Part shown: piece by piece, positions 45,534-56,262 of the stretch | Position numbering within the stretch: the first letter of the stretch is position 1 | How the letters are laid out: the number at the start of each line of letters is the position of its first letter | Source of the DNA: Dendrocalamus latiflorus | Taxonomy: Eukaryota > Streptophyta > Magnoliopsida > Poales > Poaceae | DNA: 64,000 bases | Assembly (NCBI GenBank): GCA_017311315.1 | Contig: CM029609.1 | Location: forward strand, 38,190,744-38,254,743 | Direction of reading: 5' to 3' | Notes under the pieces: model-generated | What the model saw: only the letters and a program-made list of their open reading frames with translations | What the model was told of the DNA's origin: nothing | Database searches by the model: none | Translations under genes and position numbers: made by a program

Positions 45534-47237
45534 GGGGGAGTTTTGTGCGTCATTGATATATCTTATTTATTATGCTTCTACTCCTTTCTGTTGCATTTGG
45601 GTGCATATGGGTTAGTCCTCCTAGCATAGATTAGAGTGTTTCTATCGTCTAGTTGTTTAGACCTTTTTCTCTCATTTTATGATTCTAGGATGCTGCTTAT
45701 TAGCTGTTTCTCTTCTCACTAGGTTGAGCTCACTCACTTCTTATAGGTTCTAGCGAGGGTTGGGCCACCCTCGGGTAGACAGGGTACGTGTTTGCTCTAA
45801 GCCATATGGGGTAGATGATTAGTTGATAGTCCTAGAGTCATATGGGGTAGATGAGAGTCAGTCTAGGCCATAGTATCCTCTATATCTTGTCTATGTTTTA
45901 AGGACTGCCCTTTTTCGGTTTTTCTTGCCAGCTTCTCGATCTTATTGCTTTGGTTCAGGGGGAGTTCATTTGGGAGCTTCTAGATCTTAATTTTGACATA
46001 ACTCTACTTGAACTAAAAGTTGCATCACATGTTGAGGGGGAACATGATTTTCTTGCATGTTATTCTGCATTGTAATATAACTACATGGAGCCTTGATTAT
46101 TATCCTGTTATGATGTGTTTACAATGCATTACATCTTGCCATGACTTGAGCTTACTTGCTAGATATATCATGACTTTATATGTGTAGTCAAGTCTTTGCC
46201 ATGATAGATTGATTAAAATGCTCAACTTGAACTAATTCATGTCATGTTAGCTTTTGAGGCTAATCTCTCTTTAGTTATCTCTTTATGATTCATGCCATGT
46301 CAAATAGGCTGAGTTGAGTCTTGAATCTATATTGAGCTTTAGATTGAGCTATGTTAGTTCCATGATGAAACATGAGTTAGTACAACCTTTTAAGAAAGCA
46401 AAAAGATCTCTTTTGTGCGAAAGAACTGATCTCACCAATTTTTTCTTATGAGACGGCTTGCCATTGCACAAGGCATGAACTCAGGGGGAGTTTTGGATGA
46501 CCAAGACTATCTTTTTAAGCTTCTAGCTTGGAGTAGTCGCATAAGGCTTGAGATCTAGCACATGACTAAAATTGTTGATTAGAAACAATCATGAGCTTTA
46601 AAAGAAACACTTATGTCAAATGTGCTTTATTTGCTTAATTATACAAAAAGATCAAGTACTTGAACAAATGTTTCACTCCTAAACTGATAGCACTCTAAAA
46701 TGATTCAATACTAGCTTCTTGGTTCTGCTTAGAATATTGACATGGCCTGCATCATCTATGGATACCTCTAGCTCGACTAGAATCATGGTTGACTTGACAT
46801 GCTAAGGAATTCGACTAAAATTTCAGATTGTGACTTATTTGGCTTCGCTTGAGTATACATGTTCTGTCATGATCTGGTTAGCATTCCTACTTATCATGGC
46901 TTGATGTAATAATCCACGGTCATTTTAGATAATCTTCATGACTCTAAATGCTTAAAATAAACAAACTTCAACCATTTCATCCAACACCATGTCTTATTCT
47001 CTCTTTTGCATCCTTGATGATTTTATTGCCAAAAGGGGGAGAATAGCGGAGAAAAAGCCATTTGGGAACTTTCTAGAGCTTTGGAGACTAATTTGATCTT
47101 TCTGTTTAGCTCTAGTAATTCTTTGTCGACATGGTCATTTGCCTCTTTGATTTCTCTTGGACCATGCTTGGCTCTTGTTTCTTTTCAAACTCTCTTTACG
47201 CTTTTTCTGGGTTTGTCAATATACTCATCAAGGGGGA
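45534..47237 (+). other. copia 3' untranslated region
   Basis: No frame. Contains several G-rich purine stretches ('gagggggag', 'tcagggggag', 'caaaagggggaga') typical of the region before the LTR in this kind of element. 45765-45905 has its inverted partner at 41050-41195. Confidence 0.6.
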
Positions 47238-49016
47238 GATTGAGAGACCATGTGGAGGTGACCACTTGTTTGTGATGAGTAATTGACAAGTATTTTGGAA
47301 AGATTGAGTTTGATTGGTTCGTTTCGTGCCATGACGGCTTTTGGCTCAGTCCGGTTTTGTTAGACGGACTTATTGCATATTATTCTTCCCGATTGGTCGT
47401 TTGGGCAAATTCATGTCTAAGTTTGATTCATTGATGCTATTTATGCTTACATGTGTCGAGCGGTGCTATGTGATGTATTTCTTGTCTGTGATGGCTGCAG
47501 GACGTCGAGACGGAGTCATGGCGAGGCACGGGGTGACCGGACTAGGCACAAGCGGTGTCGAGGTCAGAACAGTCGGATGTGCCCAAGACGGCGGAGACTC
47601 GAGGTGGTTGCGAGGCTTGGATGACAAGGAACGCGGAAACTTCCCGGAAGGTGCAGGAGGGGCAAATTGGTAATTTCGCGAGGCTGCACCAGTGGAAGCG
47701 GGCTCCATTTGGAATTAGCAGGCAAAACGGGTTGGGAACTCGTTATGCAAGGGCTATAAATAGGAGAGGTGTGTGCAGGTGCATGCATGACTTGAGAGAT
47801 GGCTTGAGGGGTTATTAGGGTTTTGCTTTAGTCAAAATGGCCTTTGGAGAGGTTGTTTTGCTTTAGGGCTTTAGTGGTTGAGAGAGGCAGACTGTTGTTG
47901 GAGTGTGTCTCCTCTCTATGTGTTCTCTCGTGCTCCTCTCCAAGCATGTAGTGTTCTTGAGTTCTTGAGCTTGTGAGAGGGAAGGGATGAGTTGATGACC
48001 TTGTAATCATTCCTCTGATTGTAATCGCGTATGAGGATTCCTCTGTGATCCTCATGCTTCTAGGAATGAATCAATTTCACTTGAGATGCTCCTGCCTCCT
48101 GTGTTCTTCGTTCATCTTTTGCTTGATTTCTCACTTTGTGTGATTTGAGTTGTTTCTTGCTGAGAAGGCCCAAAATGGGTTGCTCTGTGATGGGAATAGG
48201 TCTCAAGATCATTTGATCAGTTTTTCCCGAGAGCAAATCATTTTTAATCTCAACTTTAAGCCTTCATCCTCCTCTGTTCTTCCTGTTCTAGGGTTTTTGA
48301 GGCAAGGATTTCATGGAATCTTTTGATTCCCCTTGGGAGATGGCTTGAGATTTTTTGCTTGTGAGTCCTGAGTTTATTGCTAATCTATTTGCAAAAGATC
48401 TTGAGCAAAGGATGGATGAATCATGAGCAATTTGGATTTCACCTCTCTCACCTGTCTATTTTCAGATTTTAGTGAAAATCTTAAATTCTAGTTGTTGAGG
48501 TGGAGGTTCTTGGATTCCCAAGTTCCTCTGGCTATTTAGTTCATAGTCTTGCAGTTCTGGGCGGAGAAAAACCATAAGCAACTTCCAATTTCTCTTCTGC
48601 ATGAAGTTCCAGAAAATTCAGTTTTTGTTGACTGAAAATTCAGGCTGTTGGCTCGAGGGGCGGTCAGCCCGGAGGGCTTTTGGCGGTCAGACCGCACCCA
48701 TCAAGGCGGTCAGACCGGCGGCATAAGCCCGGTCAGACTGGCCTGTATGCAGCGGTCTGACCGGCCATCTCATGTCGGTTTGACCGGCCCTCGGTAGTGT
48801 GTATTGTTTTGGATTTTGGTTCTTTTTGCCTTCTAGATTTTCTCCTTGTTATCTTATGTTTCTCCTTCGCCGTTCTTCATCTCTTTTCAGTAGGCTCTTG
48901 ATTTTGCACATGATTATCTTTTCATAGCTTCTTATAGCTATTGGAAAGAAACAATTTTGGGGGCAAGTTTTAAAAAGCGACATTCACCCCCCTTTGTCGT
49001 CGAACTCGATCCAACA
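47238..49016 (+). repeat. copia 3' LTR
   Basis: Begins TTGAGAGACC/TGAGAGACC after the purine tract and ends ATCCAACA. The start is less certain than the end. The short ORF at 47341-47673 lies within it and is not a gene. 48655-48795 carries the GGTCAGACCG motif cluster. Confidence 0.6.
48655..48795. repeat. cluster of near-palindromic CGGTCAGACCG motifs (right LTR)
   Basis: Same motif as at 40085-40215 in inverse order, about seven copies with some substitutions. Confidence 0.8.
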
Positions 49017-50359
49017 TAATGTATTCGCATATTTTCGCATGAAAATCGCGTGACTTGTGACTTGCGACGCGCGACCATGCCGTGACATGGCGCGCCACTT
49101 GGCAGACCAAGTCTATCTTTATTTTGCTAAACTCTGCACCACTCTCTCTCTGTGTTTGAATGAGATTCAAACATTTGAATGAGACAGTTACAAGTGAATT
49201 TACACTGCTTAATTTGTGATTTGATGAGGCAATTACCAGTGCATAATTCTGTTTAAAACGCAACAGTTACTAGTGAGTAGTAACTGTAGCGCCCTTAAAA
49301 GGGCCTAGAGACATCCAGGAAAAGAAATAGAGAGAATTTTGCACCTCCATTCTTCCTCTACTTTCTGCTCTTGTGCTGTTGTGCTGTGCCGTCTGAATCT
49401 TGTCGACCTTTCTTCCCGGCGTGCACCTGGAAGGAGGGAGAGCGGCTATCTCCGAACCATTGCCGCAGAGAGTACATGCACGGGGTGGCAATAAGATTTC
49501 TGGGCAGCGCATTTGCGCGACCGCTCACTGCACTGCATCATCTGCGTTCTGCACTGCGTCAAGCCTGGGCAGCTTCCTGTTCTTCATCAGGCGAAAAAGT
49601 AAGTCGTTCGCGCGCACGTACGACTTAGTTACTGTATTTTTCTTGCGTATATTCTGAAATATGATGAGTAGCCTGCTGTTAGTAGTAAGCTTTGCATCAC
49701 TAGTTTATTGTATTTGTCTCCTAGTAAAATTTGGAATTAAAATATTGCCCACATGTCCAACATTCGAAGCAAAAGAACTTTAGAAGCGTGCTGGTACGTA
49801 GCCTCTCATGTGCGTGTAGCACTTGGGGCAAATTTTGCTGCTTGCTTGTCACAGCTCGTCTCTGTATGAAGTCCAGATGCCGATGCTGCCTCCTGTTCTG
49901 ATCGAATAGGACAGCTAGTTTTCTAGGACACCGAGCAAAAGCTTTGAATCAATTTCATTGGAGCCGTCATACCTGCTGCTTCTAACCGGTTTCTGCTTTG
50001 GATTTATGGATGGTGTTAAGGCGGCTTCGAACTTCCGTGGGAGCATAATCTGACATGGACAGGGACATAACTTGCAGCACACCGGCGTGGATGCGGATGG
50101 GACCTTTTTTTTCTTGGCTTCAGACTCGGCACAAACAATGTCTCGACGAGATCGGGTGCTGTCTCGTATTGGATGACTGAAGAAAAGACGTCGGGTAGCT
50201 GAGCCGATGAGACAATGGGAATATACCGCTAAAAATGATGCCACGTGTGTGCTGCCCTGAATGTTGCGTTGATGCTGCGCCTCGGTGTCATATAGGTGCG
50301 TCTTGGCCGTGAGATGGCCGCGCCCGGAGTCTTCCGAGGTAGTGGTTTTGATCTGGAAT
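49017..50359. other. sequence between copia and a minus-strand LTR; origin unclear
   Basis: 49280-49620 is GC-rich and has a TATA-like 'cccttaaaagggcc' followed by a CT-rich leader and a donor-like 'aaaaagtaagtcg', as in an LTR promoter or a host 5' end. 49915-50244 is open on the minus strand (109 residues, Cys/Lys-rich) but not recognised; it would lie just inside the LTR at 50382. Confidence 0.35.
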
Positions 50360-50381
50360 CTGGAGCTATGATACTATTCAT

Positions 50382-50724
50382 TGTAAAACATCTGATAGAA
50401 AGAAATATAAGATCAAAAGATCGAAAACAGAGATTTAGCGTAAAAAACCCTTGCGAAAAAACCACAAACAAACGAAGACGAAAATTACTATACGAGTAAA
50501 GATTACAAGTATGAAAAACTTCGACGTATCAAACTGTGCGACTATAGGGGTACTTATATAGATTAGGAATTAAAGTCATGAACTGAGAAGAAAGAAAATC
50601 GAATAAGTGTTGGATATGCCAGCTATTGCCACGTCTGACATGGCTTCGCGTATACACCACTCGGCGCCATGTCTGGCGCAGTATCTGACATGAAACGATG
50701 ACGAATTCGGATCATAATTTAACA
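50382..50724 (-). repeat. probable LTR of a copia-like element, 343 bp
   Basis: On the minus strand it starts TGTTAAATTATG and ends GATGTTTTACA. A TATA-like CTATATAAG lies at about 50556-50564. It is followed after four bases by TAGTATCATAGCTCC, a degenerate tRNA-iMet primer site (50377-50363). A second LTR was not found, so the element is partial or cut by the copia insertion. Confidence 0.5.
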
Positions 50725-50757
50725 TCTGCATAGTACTTTTGGTCACTACTACAGAAA

Positions 50758-51092
50758 TCCACATTACAGACGGTTCAGAAACGTCATCACAGACGGTTTT
50801 CTGAACCGTCTGAAATTATGGGTCAGTGATAATCCAAGTTATCACAGACGGTTTTCGAACCGTCTGTGATTATGCGATATCACAGACGGTTTTTTATTAA
50901 AAACCGTCTGTGATTATCCGATATCACAGACGGTTTTTTAATAAAAAACCGTCTGTGATATCGGATAATCACAGACGGTTTTTAATAAAAAACCGTCTGT
51001 GATATCGCATAATCACAGACGGTTTTTTATTAAAAACCGTCTGTGATACCGCATAATCACAGACGGTTTTTAATAAAAAACCGTCTGTGATA
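50758..51092. repeat. subterminal palindromic repeats, 3' end of C
   Basis: Alternating TCACAGACGGTTTTT and AAAAACCGTCTGTGAT units make successive hairpins, with very little variation between neighbours. Equivalent to 3215-3545 in element A. Confidence 0.9.
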
Positions 51093-51393
51093 CTCCTCCA
51101 CCCCAGCAGAATCTATTTCTGTTTATAGCTAGCCTTAGGAAATGCTAGCCATGCCCTCTGAAACAAGCAGATAATCACAGACAAAAAACATACAATTCAC
51201 ACATCTCATTTCCTTTCAGATACATTTCACAGACATAAAACATCACATTGACATCGCACTTCATTTCACAAACATAAAGCATGCATCCATTTCGCAAATC
51301 GATTAATTGAATTGAAATGAAATGTCCATTAACACATCTCATTTACAAAAGATGTGCACTGCATTTGCACTTAGTGATAAGATCAATAAGAAA

Positions 51394-54300
51394 TCATGGT
51401 GCGCAGTAGAACCGTCCTCCTGGCGTTATGACTTGAGTCAGCAAAAAGTACGCCAACTCTCCTCGAATCCCTCCAAGAACAGGCTGTTTCAATGCAGTTG
51501 ACGGGATGGACGCAACCTGTCGATAGGAATATCAATATGCGTATATATGTAACGTGTTAAGTATGAAGTAATTATGAGAAGAGTGACAAACCTTGCGATT
51601 GGTGAGCCTCGAGGAATCGAGGAGTAGTTCCATATGTTGGCAAACGTAGTATCCACATGTGTTGCCCGGCTCCTGCAGGTGACATTGCAAAAAATGGAAT
51701 GTGTTAGTTCAAGAGGCATTAGTACCAACTGTTGCATAGGATTAATTAATGTGAAATAGCGAATACCTTAAAATCTCGAACATGTGTCAGCAAGCCTTTG
51801 GCCCCGCGCTTCGAGTCACCTCCCTTTTCAATGTAGGTGGCAAACGCCCTACGTAATTCGAAAAAGTTAACCTTAATCATTCGGAAGGAAAGAAAGTACA
51901 ATGTAGATATGTATGGGGAATATGTGCTTACCTATCGATTACTTGGCTGAGAACTGTGAAGTCCATTTTATTCTTACTTAGGGAATCAAGGTAAAATACC
52001 TTGTTCCATTTTGGTACAATTACTACTAAAATCCAATGAAAGTTTTGAAGGAAGGGCATAAGTACATAATCCTTCTTAACGCAACCCAGCAGTCATGCTG
52101 CAATGTACCTCTCGACGAGGGGTGTATCCTGGTCAATGGTTTGCTTGGCGACCAATTGTGGGTCGAAGAAACCAACTGATAAGTTGGATGATCTAGCTTT
52201 AATCAGCATGTGTCTATATATATACACACGAAAGCAAAAAATTAGATATGGCATTTATCGGTATGACATTAACGGAGACTGTGATTGTACACACTTACAG
52301 CGTCCAGCATCGAAGGATTGAGACGTCAAGAGCGTTGAACGTGAACAGATCGAATAAATCCTCAAAGGCGACCACGAACATACACTCTTGAAGATTGTGG
52401 TGTAAATCATCCGACGTGAATTTGGCAGTGATACTTGAGGTCCGTTCTCCCTCTAGCTTATTGGACTGCTGCATATACCACATGTGCAATTGCGTGCAAC
52501 TATATGGTAGCTTTTCGAGGTATTTTTCCTCGAGCAACGGCTGACCAAGCACGAATTTGCGGGCCAAAGGTAGGTACAAAATATCATCATTGGTCTTCTT
52601 TGCTTTGCCCTTGCTGCTTCGGCTATAGGCCGACTTAACGGCAGTCGGCAGCAGCGGTGCAAGTTGCTCTTGCGAGAATAGGACCCGTGGAGATAGCACC
52701 GGTGCAGTATCCGGTGGTGGAACCGACTGGTCTTGTAATGGAGATGGCACCAGTGCAAGTTGCTCTGGCGAGAGTATGACCAGTGGAGATAGCACCGGTG
52801 CAGTATCCGGTGGTGGAACCGACTGGTGTTGTAATGGAGATGGAACCAGTGCATGTTGCTCTGGTGCTGCCACCGGTGAAGAAGACTCCAGGGAGATGTC
52901 GCTTTTGGGCCACTGGATGAATGTTCCGATGGCCTGTCCTAGAGTCATGATCTCGTCGTTGGGGGGCTTCGATAGCGGGACCACCTCAAAATTGACATGC
53001 ACACCATCCACATTAACTTTTGCGAAGCCTGGCGCTAAAGCTTGACCGTGCACCATGGCCCCGATACCAGACGAATATGCCTGGCCCCAAGCAGCGTACA
53101 AGGGAACGGAGCCATATCTCACTTGGAGCTTGCAATTCGTAGGCTCCTACATAACGATACAAAATTAGCTACTCGAATAGGCCTACCAATGGAGCAAGCA
53201 TTCGAGAGGTAATAATTATTACCTGGATGTCGTCCACAGGAAATTTGGACTGGATTTGCGTCGGATTGGACGCGCAGCTACTCGGACGGTTGTGCGGGCT
53301 AGCTAGCGCAGCAGCGGCGGTGGCGGCCTGCTGACTTTCTGTCTGTTTTCGCACCTCATCTCTGATTATATCAGCCATCGAACCCAGTAGCTCCTCTTTA
53401 AGAGATGCCTTGATCTCTTCTCGTAGTTGTGCGTCACGTTCGCCTTTGTTTCTCTTCCTGCGCCGATACATGTCAGAGTCATCTTGGAAACCATGTTTCC
53501 ATGGAACGTAAAGCCCAAGGCCTCTCGTACGGCCCGGGTGCTCCTTGTTTCCCAGGGCCACGGAGAGCATATCATTCTCCCTTGTTCCCTGGAATGATCC
53601 CTCCGTAGATTGAAAACTCAGCTCTTCCTGCAAGAGCACGACATGTCATTTCAATTCGTACGAAGTTGTGGAGTAATTACAAGCTACGTAGTTCGATCGA
53701 TATCTTACCAGGCGCTAGGACACTTGCTGGTCTGCAGGGTTTCGAAAGGAGACTTCCCCCGATGTCATTGTAGATGACCTTGCTCTAAGCCAATTTCGAG
53801 CGCGGTCATCCGGGATATTGGAAAACGGCGGGGCGATGTCCTCTGCAGCTGCCAGCTCATCCTCCAACCTCCATTGCGGGATTTTACCCGCATACCCAGC
53901 TGTGCCAAGTCTGTGGGGGTGCGTGTTTTTTGCCTGGAGGGCCTTGTGCGCCAAACTTGTACTTTTGAACTCTTCGGTCGTTTTCATCGCCTTGAACTCT
54001 TCCCATTGTGGTTCCAGGAATGGGTATGTAGTGAAAGGCGTTTCGTTCGTCTCCACGTATTTCTTGACAAGCGTGCTCTTGAAGTTCTTCCATGCTTTGC
54101 ACGCCGCTTGGTAGGTTTGTCGTTCCACAGCGTGTAAGTGTTCTTCTGGAAACTCGAACGATGCCAAAATTTCGGTCCACAGCTCACGTTTTCGACTGTC
54201 AGGCACGTTCTTCCACGAATTGTATGTGATCTCAATTCGTTGTCGTGCAACTATTCCGACCATGGTTCGGAATGCGTTTACCGCTTGTTTAGGAAGGATA

Positions 54301-54440
54301 GGGACCCTAGCTGCGTTTACCGCTGTGATGGTCTGTCGGCTCTGAGGCTTCTTTGATATCCCTCTTCCTTGGCGTCTTGATGTTGGAGCGGACGCCTCCG
54401 GCGATGATGCTGAAGAATGCGCGGGTGACATGTTGCTCAT
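51394..54440 (-). pseudogene. CACTA second gene: transposase_24 / DUF8039 / Ulp1 protease
   Basis: Exons by frame and splice sites: 54440 to about 53709, 53627-53223, 53147-52299, 52213-51932, 51848-51767, about 51684-51592, 51516-51394. Exon 1 (starting MSNMSPAHSS) contains a Ptta/En-Spm transposase-like domain (WKNVPDSRKRELWTEIL, YQAACKAWKNFKS). Exons 2-3 have a basic region, a DUF8039-like part and two tandem Pro-rich repeats (HQSVPPPDTAPVLSP and QDQSVPPPDTAPVLSP). The remaining exons are a Ulp1-type cysteine peptidase (NFHWILVVI, FYLDSL, GNTCGYYVC). Breaks: TAG at 53715-53717, two codons before the exon-1 donor; TGA at 52093-52095; and the exon-6 acceptor changed from AG to AA at 51685-51686. 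Such proteases are known in several plant CACTA and MULE families; the substrate is unknown. Confidence 0.85.
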
Positions 54441-54859
54441 TTTGTGGGTCTATTAAGATAAGATGAGAATGTGATCATATTGAATTGGAAGAGAGGAGTA
54501 GAGGGGAGGGGGAGAAGGGAGGGGGTGATATGGACATAGAGAGGGGGTGATGTGCCTATCTTAGCACCTACTTTAGTTGCTAATACTATAAACCAAATAA
54601 TAGAATCAATAACAGTCTCAACATGAATATGTGCTCTCAAATTGTAGGGTTGCACAAGATTAATCTTGGCCGTCCCGCTACTAAATCATATACTCTTCCT
54701 TGATTGGTTATGCCAAATAATGAATTCAGTCTTTTGAGCTCTAGATACAAACTCTACAATCTCAAGATCAAGATATATTCAGCATGCATATATTCAGACA
54801 GGAATATATGGAAGATTGTATATAACAGATAACAGCTATTAGAGCTCAAAGACCGAATG

Positions 54860-55250
54860 AACCAATCTATTAGAGCTCAATTTAATAACATGCCATAACT
54901 GTAAATCCCACAGGCAATCTCAGTATATGGAAGATTGTATATAACAGCTATTAGAGCTCAAAGACCGAATGAACCAATCTCAGTATATGAATTTATCATC
55001 ATCGAGCAACTGTAAATCCCACAGGCAATCTCAGTATATGGAAGATTGTATATAACAGCTATTAGAGCTCAAAGACCGAATGAACCAATCTCAGTATATG
55101 AATTTATCATCATCGAGCAACTGTAAATCCCACAGGCAATCTCAGTATATGGAAGATTGTATATAACAGCTATTAGAGCTCAAAGACCGAATGAACCAAT
55201 CTCAGTATATGAATTTATCATCATCGAGCAACTGTAAATCCCACAGGCAT
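54860..55250. repeat. 111-bp tandem array
   Basis: Unit 'ctcagtatatggaagattg ... actgtaaatcccacaggcaat' repeats about 3.5 times with exact 111-bp spacing (near 54919, 55030, 55141). Neighbouring copies are almost identical. 54445-54860 upstream of the gene is purine-rich (54480-54560) and then AT-rich, presumably promoter. Confidence 0.9.
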
Positions 55251-55309
55251 CAGTATGAAGTATCAACCCTAACAGTAAGCATGAAGCTCGGGGAGGGATT
55301 TGATGACCT

Positions 55310-55610
55310 TAGGGTTTTGGTGACGGAGGAGGAGGCGGCGACGACGGAGGAGGAGGAGGCGACGACGACGGAGGAGGAGGAGGAGGCGGCGGCGACGCAG
55401 GAGGAGGAGGCCTCGGGCTCGGGGAGGCGGCGGCGACGACGGGCTCGGGGAGGCGGCGGCGACGCAGGAGGAGGAGGCCCCGGGGACGGAGACGGAGGCG
55501 GCGGCGACGACGGGCTCGAGTGAGGCGGCCGGGGAGGGCTCGAGTGAGGCGGCCGGCGAGGGCTCGAGGGAGGCGGCGGCGAGGGCTCAAGGGAGGCAGA
55601 CCGGGATTTA
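55310..55610. repeat. GC-rich (GGAGG/CGGCG) array in element C
   Basis: GAGGAGGAGGCGGCGACGACGG-type units; the reverse complement of the array at 1-510 of element A. It produces long proline- or arginine-rich frames that I reject as genes. Confidence 0.85.
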
Positions 55611-55663
55611 GATATTAGAATAACTGCATAATACACGGAAAACCCTAGACACGGGTATATATA

Positions 55664-55882
55664 GCGGATTATTACAGACGGTTCTAAACTTAGAACCGTC
55701 TGGGATATGAATATCACAGACGGTTCTTAACTTAGAACCGTCTGTAATAAGCATACTATCTCAGATGGTTCTACGTTTAGAACCGTCTGAGATAGTAGGC
55801 TTATCACAGACGGTTCTAAACTTCGAACCGTCTGTGATATTCATATCCCAGACGGTTCTAAGTTTAGAACCGTCTGTGATAA
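55664..55882. repeat. internal palindromic block of CACTA subterminal type
   Basis: Six or so units CACAGACGGTTCTAAACTTAGAACCGTCTGTGAT lie far from either end, between the two genes. The loop sequence (CTAAACTTAG) differs from that of the terminal blocks (TTTAATAAAA). Element B has the same type at 39480-39566. Confidence 0.9.
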
Positions 55883-55999
55883 GACTGTGCCCAACTGTAG
55901 TCATTCATGATCAACAGCCAACCATCTGCATTCATGATCAACTACCTACCAGCTGCATTCATTTACACATTTTATCAGTCTGCATTCATTTTTGTCACA

Positions 56000-56262
56000 C
56001 ATTTTCACATACACATCTGAAAATTGACTACATCACACATTTTCACATATACATCTCAAAATTGACTACATCACACATTTTCACATATACATCTGAAAAT
56101 TGACTACATCACACATTTTCACATATACATCTCAAAATTGACTACATCACACATTTTCACATATACATCTCAAAATTGACTACATCACACATTTTCACAT
56201 ATACATCTCAAAATTGACTACATCACACATTTTCACATATACATCTCAAAATTTTCACATAT
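56000..56262. repeat. 38-bp tandem array just after TNP2
   Basis: 'cacatatacatctcaaaatt' plus 'gactacatcacacatttt' repeats nearly seven times, and runs up to the TNP2 stop codon. It would form the 3' untranslated part of that gene. Confidence 0.9.

Larger units (their letters stand above)
39890..49016 (+). mobile_element. rearranged Ty1/copia element with inverted 5' side
   Basis: Begins TGTTGGACCG and ends GATCCAACA. The left flank (39890-41195) is not a normal 5' LTR: it is an inverted copy of the 3' region, made of a piece matching 45765-45905 fused to one matching about 47830-49016, with about 1.9 kb missing between. Coding sequence for the back part of gag through RNase H follows (41196-45533). 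After that come a 3' untranslated stretch, a polypurine-like 'caagggggaga' (47228-47238) and the 3' LTR (about 47238-49016). Flanking five bases (CTAGC and TAATG) do not match, as expected after rearrangement. Confidence 0.8.

Noticed and set aside
50758..51092. Regular palindromic repeats with short spacers, resembling a CRISPR array
   Set aside because: Repeats alternate in orientation, spacers are loops of a few bases, and the block sits directly inside CACTACTACAG ends. These are CACTA subterminal repeats in a plant genome.
55191..55717. Overlapping long frames rich in Glu, Arg or Pro on both strands
   Set aside because: Low-complexity array inside element C; same repeat as 1-510.
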